DNA of 64,000 nt, taken from positions 1,116,001 through 1,180,000 of the forward strand of contig CALYLX010000150.1 of NCBI GenBank assembly GCA_944990035.1. Reading direction: 5' to 3'. Source of the stretch: Clitopilus passeckerianus. Taxonomy: Eukaryota; Basidiomycota; Agaricomycetes; Agaricales; Entolomataceae. This document shows positions 45,596 to 57,791 of this stretch, one piece after another (position 1 is the first letter of the stretch; each line of letters starts with the position of its first letter). The notes beneath the pieces are model-generated. The model was given only the letters and a program-made list of their open reading frames with translations. It was not told the origin of the DNA and made no database searches. Both the position numbers and the translations under genes were made by a program.

Positions 45596-47410
45596 CTACA
45601 ACGCAAAGGCAAACCAAATACTCCCAGCCGAGAGCAGGGTCAACACCCAGAAAACCATGTCTCCGCCCATGAGTTGCTGCTCCAACGACACCGAGAATAG
45701 GGAAGAAGCTACATACGGTGCAACACCTCTCATAACGGAACCAACAGCCTGAGCAAGACCATTTGTGGTCCCTAAGGCGTGCCTTCCGGGGGCGTTGTCG
45801 ATGATAATAATCTGGATGGCAGCTAAATATACAGATTAGACCACGCAAAGCAAGAAGATACCGGAATACCTCACTATATGCTATGTATCGTCCAAATGCC
45901 AGTACGAGCTGGGCTATCAGAACGACCCATGTCATGAAGTCCGCATATCCAGCATTATGCGCAAAGTAGCGGAGCATTGGGAACGTAATGAACCCAAGTA
46001 AATAGGTGACAAGGGAACCTATCACCGTGTTCTTTGGGCCTATCGCACGTATGATGGGTCCAGCAAACAATGCTTGTGCAACGCCATTCGTAAGACCCCA
46101 TATCCCCATTATAAGGCCAATCTGGTAGGGATCGAAACCGAGGCCGCCGTAGATTGGTGACGTGAAATACAACAAGGGTTGCAGAACCTGGGCGCACATG
46201 TCAACGAATGCAACGGATGCATATACAACCATCGAGGTTGTCATCTTTGGCGTCAGAAGTTCGCTGATAGATGGCGGTGGAGCTTCGTGTTCAGGCTTCG
46301 ACAGAGAATCGTCATTTATTTCAACATCGTTAAAAGTTGTCGAACCATACTGGGGCTCGTTTGCATTGTCAAGAAGAGGCTGCTGAGACCGGTCCGGCCG
46401 CTTTCCAAGCTTTATCTGCTTGCGACGAATGGCAGATGGTAAAGTCTGGCCCATGGAAATCAGTACCTGGTGGTGCTTGACGATAAGGGATCAGCCTTAC
46501 CTCTTTGAGAGCCGCCCATGCGATAACAAAAGACAGGAAAGCAATTAGAGCTGCAGCTGCACATGGAAGAAAGTACCGATAGTGGTAGAAGAAGGCGTTT
46601 CCGAAGACAGAAGGCCAGCGTTCAGCAGGATTCGCGAGTACGCCTCCTATGATTGGGCTGCGAAACAGGGAATGAGAACACGAAACTACTGGCCGAAGAA
46701 CTGATGAAGCAACGTACCCAATAGTTACTCCAGCTCCCCACATAACAGCAATCAAGGCATAGGCATCAGCTATGTTGGTCGAATCGGTGATCTAAGATAC
46801 CATTAGCTTGAGCCAGCACCATTGCAATTGAATTGCTACCTCAGCCATCAAAGTTTTGGATACGCCTAGAAAGCATAGTAAGAAACCAAGGGATATTTAC
46901 GTCAGATAAAAGCACATACCAATGTTGCCATTGAACACGCCTTGGAGGCATCTCCAAATAACAAGTGTCCAAAAGGACTTCGAGAGACCGAAGAATAAGG
47001 TTGTGAAGGTCAGTCCAAGTGGACCAAGCAGGAGGATTGGCTTTCGCCCCAGGAAATCAGACGCTCTTCCCCAGTGAAGCACACTGGCAGCCTCTCCAAT
47101 AAAGAATACCGATTCCTTGGTATCCAAAAGTCATCAGAACGGATCTTAGGTCGAAATTTTTTGAACTCACGATGAGTCCTGCATAATAACCCGTCTTGCG
47201 CTCATCGCCACCCGTAATGCCAGTTTCCTCCACAAACTGGTTGACGAAGGGATAGATAACCGACCCAGTTATTGGCTCTGCAAATTGAATCAAGAAAGCG
47301 ATGGACAGCTGCAACTTTGGCAGAGGAGTCCGTCTTGGCTGCTGCTTCGGTACTGGGTCGGAATTGCATTCAACGTTCTCGACGCGGTCCTCTTCGTGCA
47401 AGGCGCTCAT
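45596..47410 (-). CDS. MFS transporter D (TetA/ZIFL-like, second subgroup)
   Basis: Intact, starts at 47410 (MSALHEEDRVENVE). RTPLPKLQLSIAFLIQFAEP, GGDERKTGYYAGLI, RASDFLGRKP, QGVFNGNIG, GGVLANPAERWP, YRYFLPCAAAA; then a basic linker TLPSAIRRKQIKLGKR and a second half beginning at TPKMTTSM with YGGLGFDPYQIG and LGTTNGLAQAVG. The last exon ends at 45596. The long polar loop between the halves (about 70 residues) is typical of the subgroup. It is the best intact reference in this window for the broken neighbour E. Confidence 0.85.
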
Positions 47411-47830
47411 GTTGCTTGAAGGAAAGAAGAGGTTTGTTCGGCTGCCGAACTATGCAGCTCCTGGCTTTATAAGTGGCTTCATGTTTGCTGCAGTCCATAT
47501 GCGAGCCAGCTGTCAATGTCATCGACATCAGGGAGTCAGTGGAAGAGTTCTACGGATCAGAACAAGAACTTTCATGAGGGCCGGCAACCGAACTCCGCGA
47601 CTCAAATGAAGGTACCTTTGAATCGGCTTCTAGACCAAGAACACCGGTCACCTGGCCTCCGTTCAAGCCCATGGATAGAGCGTTTGAACCAAGGTTCAGG
47701 GAAGGTGTGCCTATCGAACGTGCAAATGCATTTAATGGGTAAGAGTCCGAATAGATATCTGATTGGGCAATATAAGATGAAGATTAAATTAGTTAAAGTA
47801 TTAGTATATTAACCTAGTTCCCGTGTGATT
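47411..47830. other. Intergenic, nothing recognised
   Basis: MFS D promoter and 3' flank of MFS E. No motif noted. Confidence 0.5.
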
Positions 47831-49698
47831 TCAGATGCTTCGGCATCCCAAGAGCAATCGTAATCCCCAAATCGTCAAAGCCATAAGTATATAGAAGACT
47901 GCGTTGCCTCCAGCAAGATGCTGTTCTAAGGAGACAGAGAAAAGAGATGAGGCAAAAGAAGGCGCAACGGATCGCAGGCCCGATCCAACTGCTTGTGACA
48001 TTCCATTTGTTGAACCGAGTGCTGCTCGACTCGGGGTATTGTCAACAATGAGAATTTGACATGCGGCTGCGAGAAGAGGGGTCAGTTTGAGTCAGACTAA
48101 CGTATGAGTGGGAAAGGTTGGAAACGACATACCATAAGCAGCATTGTTCGATAGCATGCAGATCAGCTGGATGATAATTATTGTCCAGACCCGTGCATCT
48201 GCATAACCTGCCTGACGGGCAAAGTATCCCAAAGCGGGATACAGAGAGAGCACGATGAAGTAGCTCGTAAACGAGACCAGCACCATCTTCGAAGGCCCGA
48301 TCCAACGAAGGGCGGGTCCAAGGAAGGATGCTTGAAGGATGGCATTGAGGATTCCCCAAACGCCCAAGATGATACCAATGCGATATGCATCAAAGCCTAC
48401 TCCTCCAAGCGCGGTAGAGGTCGAGAACACCAGAGGCAGAAGAACAGCCTCGCACATGTCGATGAAGGCCAGGAATCCGTAGACCTGTAATGGCTTCAAA
48501 ACCTGTGGTATGAGGAGGTCCCTGAATGGAGGCGGTTTCTCATCATCTTTCTGAGCCTCAGCCGATCGCTCGTCCAAGATGTTCTCCAAATCCAGCCCGT
48601 AGTGCGGTAGTTGGATGTCGTTTGTTCGGTCAAGATTGGTGTAGCAGAACCGGAGCTTGATGATGAATTCGACTGTGAGCGACTCGCTTTCTCTTTCTGG
48701 CGACGGATGGCAGAAGGAAGAGTCTACCAGGAACAACATTAGCGTTGAAATTCAAGGCGATCGCGGATATTCTTACCTCTTTTAGTGCTACAGCAGAAAT
48801 GCCAGCCGAGAAGAATGCGATCAGAGCAGCGGTCGCACAAGGAAGGAAATAAGGATGGTCTAGGAAGAACGAAATCCTGCCGAAGGCTGCAGGCCATCGC
48901 TCAGCCGGACTAGACAAAATGCCTCCGATAATGGGTCTAAAAGAGTGCCATCAGTCAATGAGGATACCACCAAGGAAGAAGTGTACATACCCCAATGTTG
49001 AACCAGTGCTCCACATCAGAGGGATTATAGCATAGGCATCCGCAAGGTTCGTATGATCAGAGATCTAATAATGGCCTGAGTACATATTTCAGCGGAACCG
49101 AAAGCTTCTACGAACCTCAACTAGGACAGTTTTGGATACACCTAGAGGAGGAAAATTGGTTAGTCGATCAAGTCATCTTTGAAGCTGAATAAGTCATACC
49201 GATGTTTCCATTGAAGACACCCTGCATGCATCTAAACACCACGAGCATCCAGAACGATTTCGAGAGGCCGAACATGGTCATGGCAAATCCAAGTCCGAGA
49301 GGTCCCAATAAAAGAACGGGCTTGCGACCAACATAGTCAGATAGCCGGCCCCAGTGAAAGACAGTCAAGGCTTCTGCCAGGAAGAACACAGATTCCTATC
49401 AGAAAATATCTTGTCAGTTACAAAGTTCGACGTTTTAAAGACAGGAGGCTTACGATCACTCCAGCATAATATCCTGTCCGTCGTTCATCGCCCTTCGTAA
49501 TTCCTGTGCTTCGTACGAACTGGTTGACGAACGGGTATATAACAGTTGCAGTCACAGGCTCGGCGAACTGGATTAGAAAAACAATAAACAATTGCAATTT
49601 TGGCAGAGGAGTGCGTTTTGAGGCTTCAAAGGCGTCGTTTCGTTAGTATCATTGGCCGTAATCGTTTCTATGTGGTCTCTTTCTTGCGTCTCGGTCAT
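47831..49698 (-). CDS. MFS transporter E with two frame breaks
   Basis: Clear paralogue of D: helix-1 block RTPLPKLQLFIVFLIQFAEP, RLSDYVGRKP, QGVFNGNIG, GGILSSPAERWP, basic linker TLPSAIRRQKEK, LGGVGFDAYRIG, and an end at LLLGCRSI (47831). The ATG at 49698 leads into a frame that goes wrong between the leader and helix 1. One base appears missing in a T-run (plus strand) at 49616-49619, and no gt donor exists in the leader to explain it by splicing. A second break lies in the loop between about 48610 and 48700, where the frame of TLPSAIRRQ and that of the following DLENILDERSAE differ. Both are single-base losses. Either a young pseudogene or consensus error; see the clustered-indel finding. 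Confidence 0.75.
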
Positions 49699-51003
49699 TA
49701 AGGATGGAGGGAGGTAGGAGGGATCTGAGAAATATTTTCTGGCGTGGACGCGTTCCTTAAGTACCTGTTATCCGAAGCGCACCGTGACTCGTTTCGTACG
49801 GGGTTCCAATGCCCTCACCAATCATTGTCATCCTGTTGATTGGTAAAATCTGATCGCTACCAGCGTCCAGCCACATCAGGGATCGAGTTTATTTTGATAG
49901 TGGACTCTTCAGCCCCATTTACACACTCATTTAACCTCTCCCAGGGCTTCGACCATCCCGTCCGATTTCCTAACAGGAGACTTGAAAGCAATATATTACC
50001 TAACGTTCGGCCGACGAAGACTTTGGTGTTGACGTTCGCTTCATCTGCCTCGTTTTTGGGTCACGATGTGCACTCCACGCTCAGCAGAAGTCGTCCTTCC
50101 TGCGATTAGAAATTGGCATCAGAGATCGCGAGTAATGAAGCCAAGATATAGTACAGTACAGTGACATCATATCCACGATGGCGCACCGATGTGCAAGCCA
50201 ACCCGGGCCGTTCTGAGGGGATGGATTTCAATGTTTCCTACCACCACACTCAGGCGCAATAGTTTCCGCCAATCGTTCGTTGCAACTGGCTTTCCAATCA
50301 GATTGATAACTCACCTCACGTTATTCTGGCCGGTGGACCTACGACGCTTGGATTAATCATGTTTGTGGATCCAGAGGACCACTTGCAGGCAAAGTGAGTT
50401 TCTTTGGGATATGACGCACCAATGGGACAATCCCAGCTCTTGTAAATAAGCCATCCTCTCCAAAAAAGCTGCTGAGAAAGGTCCACTTCGTCATTTCATT
50501 CTAGGCAGGACGGGTCACCAGGACCTTGCCTGCTTGATTGGTAAACATAAAGTAGGCAGTATCCACCAAAAGCCGAGAGACGCAAAGGCCTCTAAACAAT
50601 ACCATAGCAGATACAGGTCGACATCGTTAGACATTGCCTCCACCTTGGCGAAAGAACAGCAAACAGATCATGGTAGCTTTAGGCGAAGATCGTTGCTTGT
50701 TTGGAAAACTTTGTGAGCCGTGAGAAATAAATGTAATTGTGATACTTTGAACCTTATCACGCTTGGCTATTATTGACCTGTTTCGCCTCCACCATCTCAC
50801 TTCAGGCTGTCAACTATGCTTCGCTCTTGAAAACAAGGAGCTCGGCGGTACTCGTGGCTTTGCGGAGGCTTTCATTGTCTGCTCCATCTCTGGCTATCTC
50901 GGTGTTCGTCCGGTGCTTTGTGACTTCGGAGGCTATATTAAAGCTGAGGCTACGGACTTTCGTCATCTAGTGCTTGCTTTCGACCCCACCCTCATGCATA
51001 TAA
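49699..51003. other. Intergenic, nothing recognised
   Basis: 1.3 kb between divergent MFS E and F-box 1. An 89-codon frame at 49840-50109 is featureless. An open frame in phase with F-box 1 extends upstream to 50763 but shows no domain. Confidence 0.5.
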
Positions 51004-52180
51004 TGTCCGATCTTCCTCAGGAGCTAGTCGACGAAATAGTCTCTCGCCTTCAAGGCGAGAAAAGATCTCTACTCGCATGTTCCCTCATCCATCCAAGATG
51101 GACATTCGCCAGCAGGGCACAACTTCTTCAGCACACCGTTTCCTTTCACTTTCGCGATCAAAATATGGCGGCGGAAGAACGGAGGGCTACTAGTCTAGTC
51201 CAATGCTTTTCAACACAGCGGGGTCTTCGCAAATACGCCAATAGCCTTGATCTGCGCTTCACTTTCTGGCAGCGTACATTCAAATGGCCAAAAGTCATCC
51301 CCGCTCTTCTCCATTCTCTCACTCAAATCAAAGATCTTCGCCTCGCTCTATTCTGTGGGGAGTTCATGCCCAAAGAGTATCAAGATTCCTTCTTTCATCT
51401 TCTCTCAAGGTCTTCTGTTCGTACATTCACCCTGAAGGCGATCAATCTACCCAGTATGGCTACGTCATCCTGGTCTTGCAACCTCACACCGGCAATGTTC
51501 TCTCTATCATTAGATGGCGTGAGCACTGTCGCACCCGAAACCCCTATATTTCTGGAAGAGAGCGATTCCTGCCCTTCGAGAAGAGCTATCCCTAAGAAGT
51601 TTTCGATGCAAGCCTGCCACGCATCGCTGACCGCCATCTCAAACTGGCTGTTTTATCCCTCCAGCCCGTTTAACATCAGCCAAATCAGATTCTCCGGAAG
51701 TTATCATGTCGCCCTTGATCAACTTCTCCAACTTTCTGCTCCCAATTTGGAGGTTCTGCGTCTGGAACACACATTTGATGCGCATATAGACGGTAAGTAC
51801 AGGCTTTGGACATTTGGTGCTTCATCGAATCTTACTCTAGCCGGGTTAGGTCCACGTCCTTTGACTCGAACACATGTCAGCCACTTGCCCATCTGCGTCA
51901 TCTCACAATAGTGCGAGGGAACATCGGCCCGTTGTTGACAGCCATGTTCACGGATCTATTGGTGGACCATTGTCTGAAGACTGTGTGCTTCGAGCAGGCC
52001 GTACTTCAAGATTCGGACTTCCCATTGGAGGAGCTTGACCAGTTGTTGACCCAACCTTCACTGTTATCGCTTTCCGACGTCCAATTCAAGTACATCCAAC
52101 AACCGGATAGAGAACGAGTGCAAGGGCTTTTCAGTCGCCTATCCGAGCTGAGAGCTCGAGGACTATGCAGCGTCGCTTAA
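51004..52180 (+). CDS. F-box protein 1
   Basis: Starts MSDLPQELVDEIVSRL, the beginning of an F-box (Skp1-binding) motif; CSLIHPRWTFASRAQLLQ completes it by residue 45. The remainder carries Leu-rich segments (LRLALFCGEFMPKE, SAPNLEVLRLEHT) as in basidiomycete F-box proteins thought to be SCF ubiquitin ligase adaptors. An intron follows at about 51792. With the strong donor gtaagt the last exon is out of frame; using the weaker donor gtacag two codons on restores it (LAHLRHLTIVRGN to RGLCSVA). So either the weak donor is used or one base is missing. Tandem relative of F-box 2. Target unknown. Confidence 0.6.
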
Positions 52181-52823
52181 TCTTCCCACCAGAAGAGTTG
52201 GAAAACATCATTTCGTCCGGTGTTTAAAACGTTGGAAGAGCAACCACTTTCCCCTTATATTCCACGAACGAGCCTCTAATATTTACTTTGTTACCGTACA
52301 CAGAAGTTAATCGATCTACGAATCATTCCCGAAGTAGGCTTCGTTCCGGAGAAGTGGATGTTTCCGAATGTCTTGTCCAATCATATATCTGCTCGCTCAG
52401 CAACCCGGATATCGTTCAGTTGTCCAGGAATACGTGCCAGTAGGATGACGAACGTGTGAATGCACAACGAGGTTGTGGCTCTTGGGTTACGGCACCCCAA
52501 GTCAGAGCTGGCTTTAGCTCAAATCGTAGCAAGCAGACGGAGGCCGTGAGCCGCACAATGCCACATACTAATTGAGTATAGCAACCCTTCCATGGGCAGG
52601 AACCAGGCCGTTTCAGAGTCGGAGGTGCTCGGGACTCGTTCCTGGTGGGGATCTACGACCCACGTTCGTGCTTTGACACCCAAATGTAGATTAACACACA
52701 GAGATTATCCCACCGATCTAACGTTGTGAATGACCCTCCATCAAGTCAATTAAATCCGTTGCACATAAGACGAGCGTCTATAAGCTGTTCAAGGGTTGAC
52801 TCATTCCGCCCTATTCCCCGAGG
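52181..52823. other. Intergenic, F-box 2 promoter
   Basis: A tgactca site at 52798-52804 lies 20 bases before the F-box 2 start. Nothing else recognised. Confidence 0.45.
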
Positions 52824-54046
52824 ATGAACACCCTCCCTCAAGAGTTGGTCGACGCCATAATTCAATGCATCTCGGATCCATTGTCCCTCACTTCATGCGC
52901 ACTCGTGTGCTCGAATTGGACATTTTCGAGCCAAGCACAACTGCTGCAAAATGGGGTCCGGTTTGACCTCCGAAATTTCACAATCGATACCGTTGAATCT
53001 CTTCGTATCTCTCTACGGCTTCACCCACACCTCAGGCAGCATCTCCACGACATCGAAATACGAAATGCCGTCCGTCGCATTCCTCCAGAGTGGGGAACTG
53101 CTTGGCTGATATCCTCGACCATTCTCAGAAATTGAGACGGTTGTCACTGAAGACCGTTCGATGGTCGTTCCTCCCATCCAAGCTACATCAGACCATCTCG
53201 AATTCGCTTCAATTACCCAGCCTCCGTTGTCTCGAGCTCAGGTCTTTCGTCGCGCCTGATTGCACCGCACTCACCAGCCTGCTGAGCCTACCCAAGCATC
53301 TCGAGTCCCTCCAGCTGCGGAGCGTCACCTGGTCAGATTTCGCGGGAAAATATCACAGACGTACAAAACCAGGTCACAGAACCTCAATATCTCGAAAGCC
53401 TTACAGTAATTACCGCAAGCATGAATGGAATACTTAGCTGGCTGCTGGCTGAGCAGTCATCCCTTCGCCTCTCTTGCCTTCGGCGCCTCCAATTATCTAA
53501 TGCCTGCAATCCGTCTTCTTTAACGCAGCTTCTAGAGCTTACCAGCCCACACTCGAACATCTCATCCTCGAGCCAATTTATACCTTTCACCGTAAGTGGC
53601 CTACATCATGAATGACCATTGGTAACGGAAGCTGATATCTGTGGGCGCTTAGAACCGATTGTTGGCCCACACCTCAGTAACCTGCCCCGCCTTCTCCATC
53701 TGGAGTTAGCGGGTACATATCGCTTCCTCCTTCCATTGATCGAAAACGCATTCACGGCTATAGTGAACCCACATCCGTTAAAGACAGTGAAGATACAAGT
53801 TGAGGAATCCAGTTGCACAGAAGATTGGCGGCCAGTTGACACACTTCTGAGCCAAGATGCTCTCAAGTTGCTAGATTCAGTCGAGTTTCGCATATCAACA
53901 CGATGCATGAGGCAGGGGAAGCAGGGTTGAAGAGTTTCTTGGATCAGCTTCCTGCCCTACATGCCAAACGCTTGTGTAGCCTAGCTGTCTATGGGCGCCC
54001 CGGCTCGGCAGCGGCAGCAGGAGGGATCAAGGCGTGTGGGTCATAA
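52824..54046 (+). pseudogene. F-box protein 2, multiply frameshifted
   Basis: Opens MNTLPQELVDAIIQCI with F-box match CALVCSNWTFSSQAQLLQ, parallel to F-box 1. The frame changes near 53090 (after IRRIPPEW, at a G-run), again near 53340 (between SDF and RENITDV) and again near 53905 (before EAGEAGLKSFLDQLP). Each segment continues recognisable Leu-rich F-box-family sequence, such as LADILDHSQKLRRLSL and LPRLLHLELAG. A 40-base intron at about 53590 matches the position in F-box 1. The deduced C-terminus (HAKRLCSLAV) parallels RARGLCSVA of copy 1. Three separate single-base breaks make it either a pseudogene or a victim of the local consensus problem. Confidence 0.55.
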
Positions 54047-54770
54047 TATCGATTGAAGGTCATTGATTTCTAGAATTGGAACTCATTGAGCCCTTGTGAC
54101 AAGTCTGCAACTGGCCTTGGAGAAGAGGAATAGACTTGAGACGGTCGTCAAGAAATTATCAGGTTAGGTCTTTCGGCAGGATACTAATACGAGCTTAAAC
54201 GCCTATGCCGCATCGTGTGACCGTAGTAGAGTGTCCATGGAGTGCATTGGAGCGAGTTTGGGAATCGTTAGAAACGCATCAACTTGGCGGTGCATTGCTT
54301 TTACCGACCAAGCGCTGTTTGAAACCGCCATCATCACTCATCTTTAGTCTGATGCTCGCCAGCTTGACACGTTAAGTGTGCCCTTTGAGGCTTTCTTGCC
54401 ACGTACTAGCTACACTCAGGATACTGGTATTGAGAATTGCTGGAAAGTTCGTCTGTACTGAACTCCTGAGCTCTCAGTCGTGGAGAGTTCAGCTTGCCAC
54501 TGATGATGCTGATGACGGTTGTCCCTAAGGCACTGGTTAGTGCAACCCTCAAACATGTTGGGACTGGCCGATCAGCATCAGAATATGATCTACCAAATTG
54601 GTCGTCAAGCTGGGACGAGGTATATAAGGAGGCCCCCAGCATTCTGGAGTCCTTAGCAGTGCTCACATCTCACATCTCGTCGGCCAGGTTGCCACGAGTC
54701 CGTTTGTCCCAAGCAGACGTCTTTTTGTTCCCATAGACGACCTTGGCTGGTATATTCACTCGGACCAAAG
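54047..54770. other. Intergenic, promoter of the repeat protein
   Basis: A good tata box, tatataag, lies at 54620-54628, about 145 bases before the next start. No other feature recognised. Confidence 0.5.
54620..54628 (+). promoter_or_regulatory. TATA box of the Pro/Asp repeat gene
   Basis: The string gtatataag precedes the ATG at 54771 by about 145 bases with no competing gene between. Sequence quality is good for a TATA box; the long leader is within the range for secreted proteins. Confidence 0.45.
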
Positions 54771-57135
54771 ATGATTTCAGCTCGTTCCCTTTTCCTTGTT
54801 ACTGTGCTGTTCAATGCGGCATCGTCATGGGCCGCCCCCGTGAAGTAAGTTCTCAACCTTCTCAAATAGGATAGGCCAATTGATCTCATACTCTCAGGTT
54901 CACGAGGGCAACTGTCCCAGAGGTCGCTCGTTCAGTCGTCGAGCCGGCCTCTGACATTCATGTCCGCATTGTCGACAAGCAAACGTTCCCAAGGGGATCG
55001 AGATCACAGACGATCCGTAGATCTCGTCTTGCCACCGAAGAACCTGGAGCTCTTCGTCGTGCTGTTGAGACTCGTGACACTGAGTCCTCCCAACTCCCAC
55101 CACGGTCACCACCCCTTCCTCGTGCAGGAGAGGCAACTGGGCAGGAACCACCCTCCCAGCCACCCACTGTCAGGAAATACCCCCGCCGCGTATACTACGA
55201 ACACTACGAGAAACGGTCTGAGGATGCTGATGCGAAGGTCGAGAAGCGTTGTGGCTCCTGCGGTAAAGGAACTAAGGAAGAGGCCCCTGTGCCTCCTGCA
55301 GATCCCCAGGATCCCCCTTCCTGCCCTGCACCCTCGAATCCCGACGGTAACGATGGTCCTCCTTCTCCTGATTCACCACCGGATGCTCCCGACTCCACTG
55401 TTCCCGAAGACGGCCCTCAAAGCCCTCTAGGTGGAAAACCCACGGACCCTCCGTCGGACCCTACCGATCCAGCAGACCCCAACGCGCCTCCCAAGGATGA
55501 TCCCAACGCACCCACTGATCCTGACTCGCCTCCAAGCGACCCCAACGCCCCACAGGATCCTAATGCGCCTGCTGATCCCAACGCACCTCCCTCTGACCCT
55601 AATGCGCCTCCCAGTGATCCTAATGCACCTCAGGATCCCGACGCACCAGCGGACCCTAATGCGCCAGCTGATCCTAACGATCCCAATGCGCAGACCCCAA
55701 TGCGCCCGCTGATCCCGATGCGCCTGCCGATGCACCCGCCGATCTAACGCTCCTAGTGATCCTAATGCACCGTCAGACCCCAACGCGCCTCCCAGCGACC
55801 CTTCGATGCGACCTCCCAAGGATGATGCACCCTCGTGCCCCGCGCCTGGAAAGTCTGACCCAGGCAAAGACGATCCAAACGCACCGCCGAATGATCCCCA
55901 GGGGCCAACAGACCCTCAACCCCCTGCCGATCCCAATGCACCTCCCAGTGACGACCCTCAGTCGCCTCCCAGTGATCCAGAGACTCCCCTGGCCCGGATG
56001 GTCCTAATGACCCCGCCAACCCACCAAGTAGTGATCCTGATGCCCCCACCGACCCGAACTCGCCTCCTAAGGATGACCCTAATGCACCTGCTGATCCTAA
56101 CGCGTCGGCAGACCCTAATGCCCCCCCCAATGCGGATGACCCAAATGCACCCCCAAGTGACCCAAGCAAACCATCAGACGATAATCCTACCGATCCTCCC
56201 AAGGACGATCCGCAGAACCCTGCAGACCCCAATGCTCCTTCGGACGGCAAGCCTGATGACAAGCCCGAGGATCCTTCTGCACCTTCCGACCCCAGTTCGC
56301 CGCCGAGTGATCCAAACGCGCCCCTAGCGATCCCAATGCTCCGCCGAAAGATGATCCCAATGCTCCTCCCAAGGACGATCCAAATGCGCCTCAAGATCCT
56401 AATTCCCCGCCGAAGGATGATCCTAACGCGCCTGCGGACCCCAACGCCCCCCAAGGACGATCCCAATGCACCTGCAGACCCCGACGCCCTCCCAAGGACG
56501 ATCCCAATGCGCCTGCAGATCCCAATGCACCTCCGAAGGACGATCCAAACGCGCCTCCGGGTGATCCCAACTCCCCACCTAGCGACCCGAATGCTCCTCC
56601 CAAGGACGATCCAAATTCGCCGCCAGATCCTAATGCGCCTGCTGACCCAAGCAAGCCACCACCCACTGGGGACCCCAACGCGCCCACAGACCCGAACTCA
56701 CCACCGAGTTCACCAACGGACCCTTCGCAGCCCACAGATCCATCTTCCCGGATGACCCATCCAAACCCACAGATCCTAACGCGCCCACCGATCCCAACGC
56801 ACCCGAATGCACCAGCAGACCCTAACCAGCCTGCAGATCCAAATTCGCCTGAGCAGCCTGATCCTACTTCTACTCAGCCTCCAGATCCTAGTACGACGTC
56901 GACTGCCCCAGATGGAACTGGTACCGGCGACGGCAACCCAGATGGACCTCCAAATCCAGATGGCAAGCCCGCTGATCCTAGGACTTCACCCACGAGCAAT
57001 CCTGGTGAAGATGCGCCACCGTCTCGTCGGAATTATCGACCACGCGCGCATGGTGGTGAATACTTCAAGCGGTCGCCTCTCCATACAGCACCCAACATTG
57101 TGTTTAGGAGAGATGCGACCTTTTCGATGGCATAA
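54771..57135 (+). CDS. Secreted Pro/Asp/Asn repeat protein, frame-broken
   Basis: Exon 1 is 54771-54844, exon 2 starts at 54898. Signal peptide MISARSLFLVTVLFNAASSWA, then a basic region with dibasic sites (YEKRSEDAD, VEKRCGSCGKG), which Kex2 may cleave. From about 55430 to 56900 the protein is a long run of DPNAPP, DPNAPADPNAP and PPKDDPNAP units. The C-terminus is unique: RRNYRPRAHGGEYFKRS through IVFRRDATFSMA, stop at 57135. Inside the repeat the reading frame changes at about 55692, 55745, 55988, 56325, 56452, 56493 and twice near 56750-56815, yet the same repeat resumes each time. Probably a cell-wall or extracellular protein if expressed. No domain is recognised. Confidence 0.55.
55430..56900 (+). 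repeat. Low-complexity coding repeat, DPNAPP-type
   Basis: Degenerate unit of about 12-36 bases, usually gatcccaatgcgcct-like, encoding Asp-Pro-Asn-Ala-Pro variants with Pro-Lys-Asp-Asp and Pro-Ser-Asp inserts. All three plus frames and several minus frames stay open because the unit lacks stops, which explains the long minus-strand frames seen over this stretch. Confidence 0.8.
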
Positions 57136-57791
57136 TTGTTTTCTTAGTACGAGTCGTCTACGTGATTCGTCTGTAATAAATAATATGACTCCTGAGGACT
57201 GGATTCTTCAGGAGGAATATACTCATAAAAATTTCTTTCGGTGTGAACAATTCAAAGTCGACAAGGAATCTTTTCAGAGGAATTTATTCGTACCATGACG
57301 ACAAAAACATCGAGACTGAATATGGATCGCTGTTAACAATGTATACATACACCAACAGAAAGCGAGTTCGTGCATTTGCGAGGTATCGAATTACTTATAA
57401 CGGTCCGTATATGTATGTAGGTCCTCGCTCGCGGCGACTAGTATCGATTTAGATGCATCCCCTGGATTCCTGGAACGTATGAGTTGCCGCAAGGAAACGT
57501 CCGTATCAAGGACACGCCCATTAGCAGCGGAACAATGCTTCCCCAACCTCGCCTGTCCCTTTCGCACCAAGTTGTCCAAGCTCTGCTGAGACGACAGATG
57601 AACAACAATGTTAGGACGCAGTGTCTCGTCAAAGTGCAGCAGAAGGTGCAACAGCGTTCACAGCAGAACATTATCCAGATGCAGACACTGAATATTTTCC
57701 AGTGAGTGGACACTACCAGAATACATGGATTCAAAACATACCAGATTTATGACGAGCACTTGTACAGATGCCCGGCGACAGTATATGGCGC
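57136..57791. other. Intergenic, convergent 3' ends
   Basis: Between the repeat gene and the DUF4604 gene. Open frames at 57243-57452 and 57391-57734 are featureless. Confidence 0.5.

Noticed and set aside
55762..56735. Minus-strand frames rich in Gly/Ser/Leu over the Pro/Asp repeat
   Set aside because: Reverse complement of a stop-free repeat; the plus-strand gene has signal peptide, intron and C-terminus, the minus frames do not.
55430..56900. Possible CRISPR array or satellite
   Set aside because: Units are degenerate coding repeats with no spacers; the host is eukaryotic.
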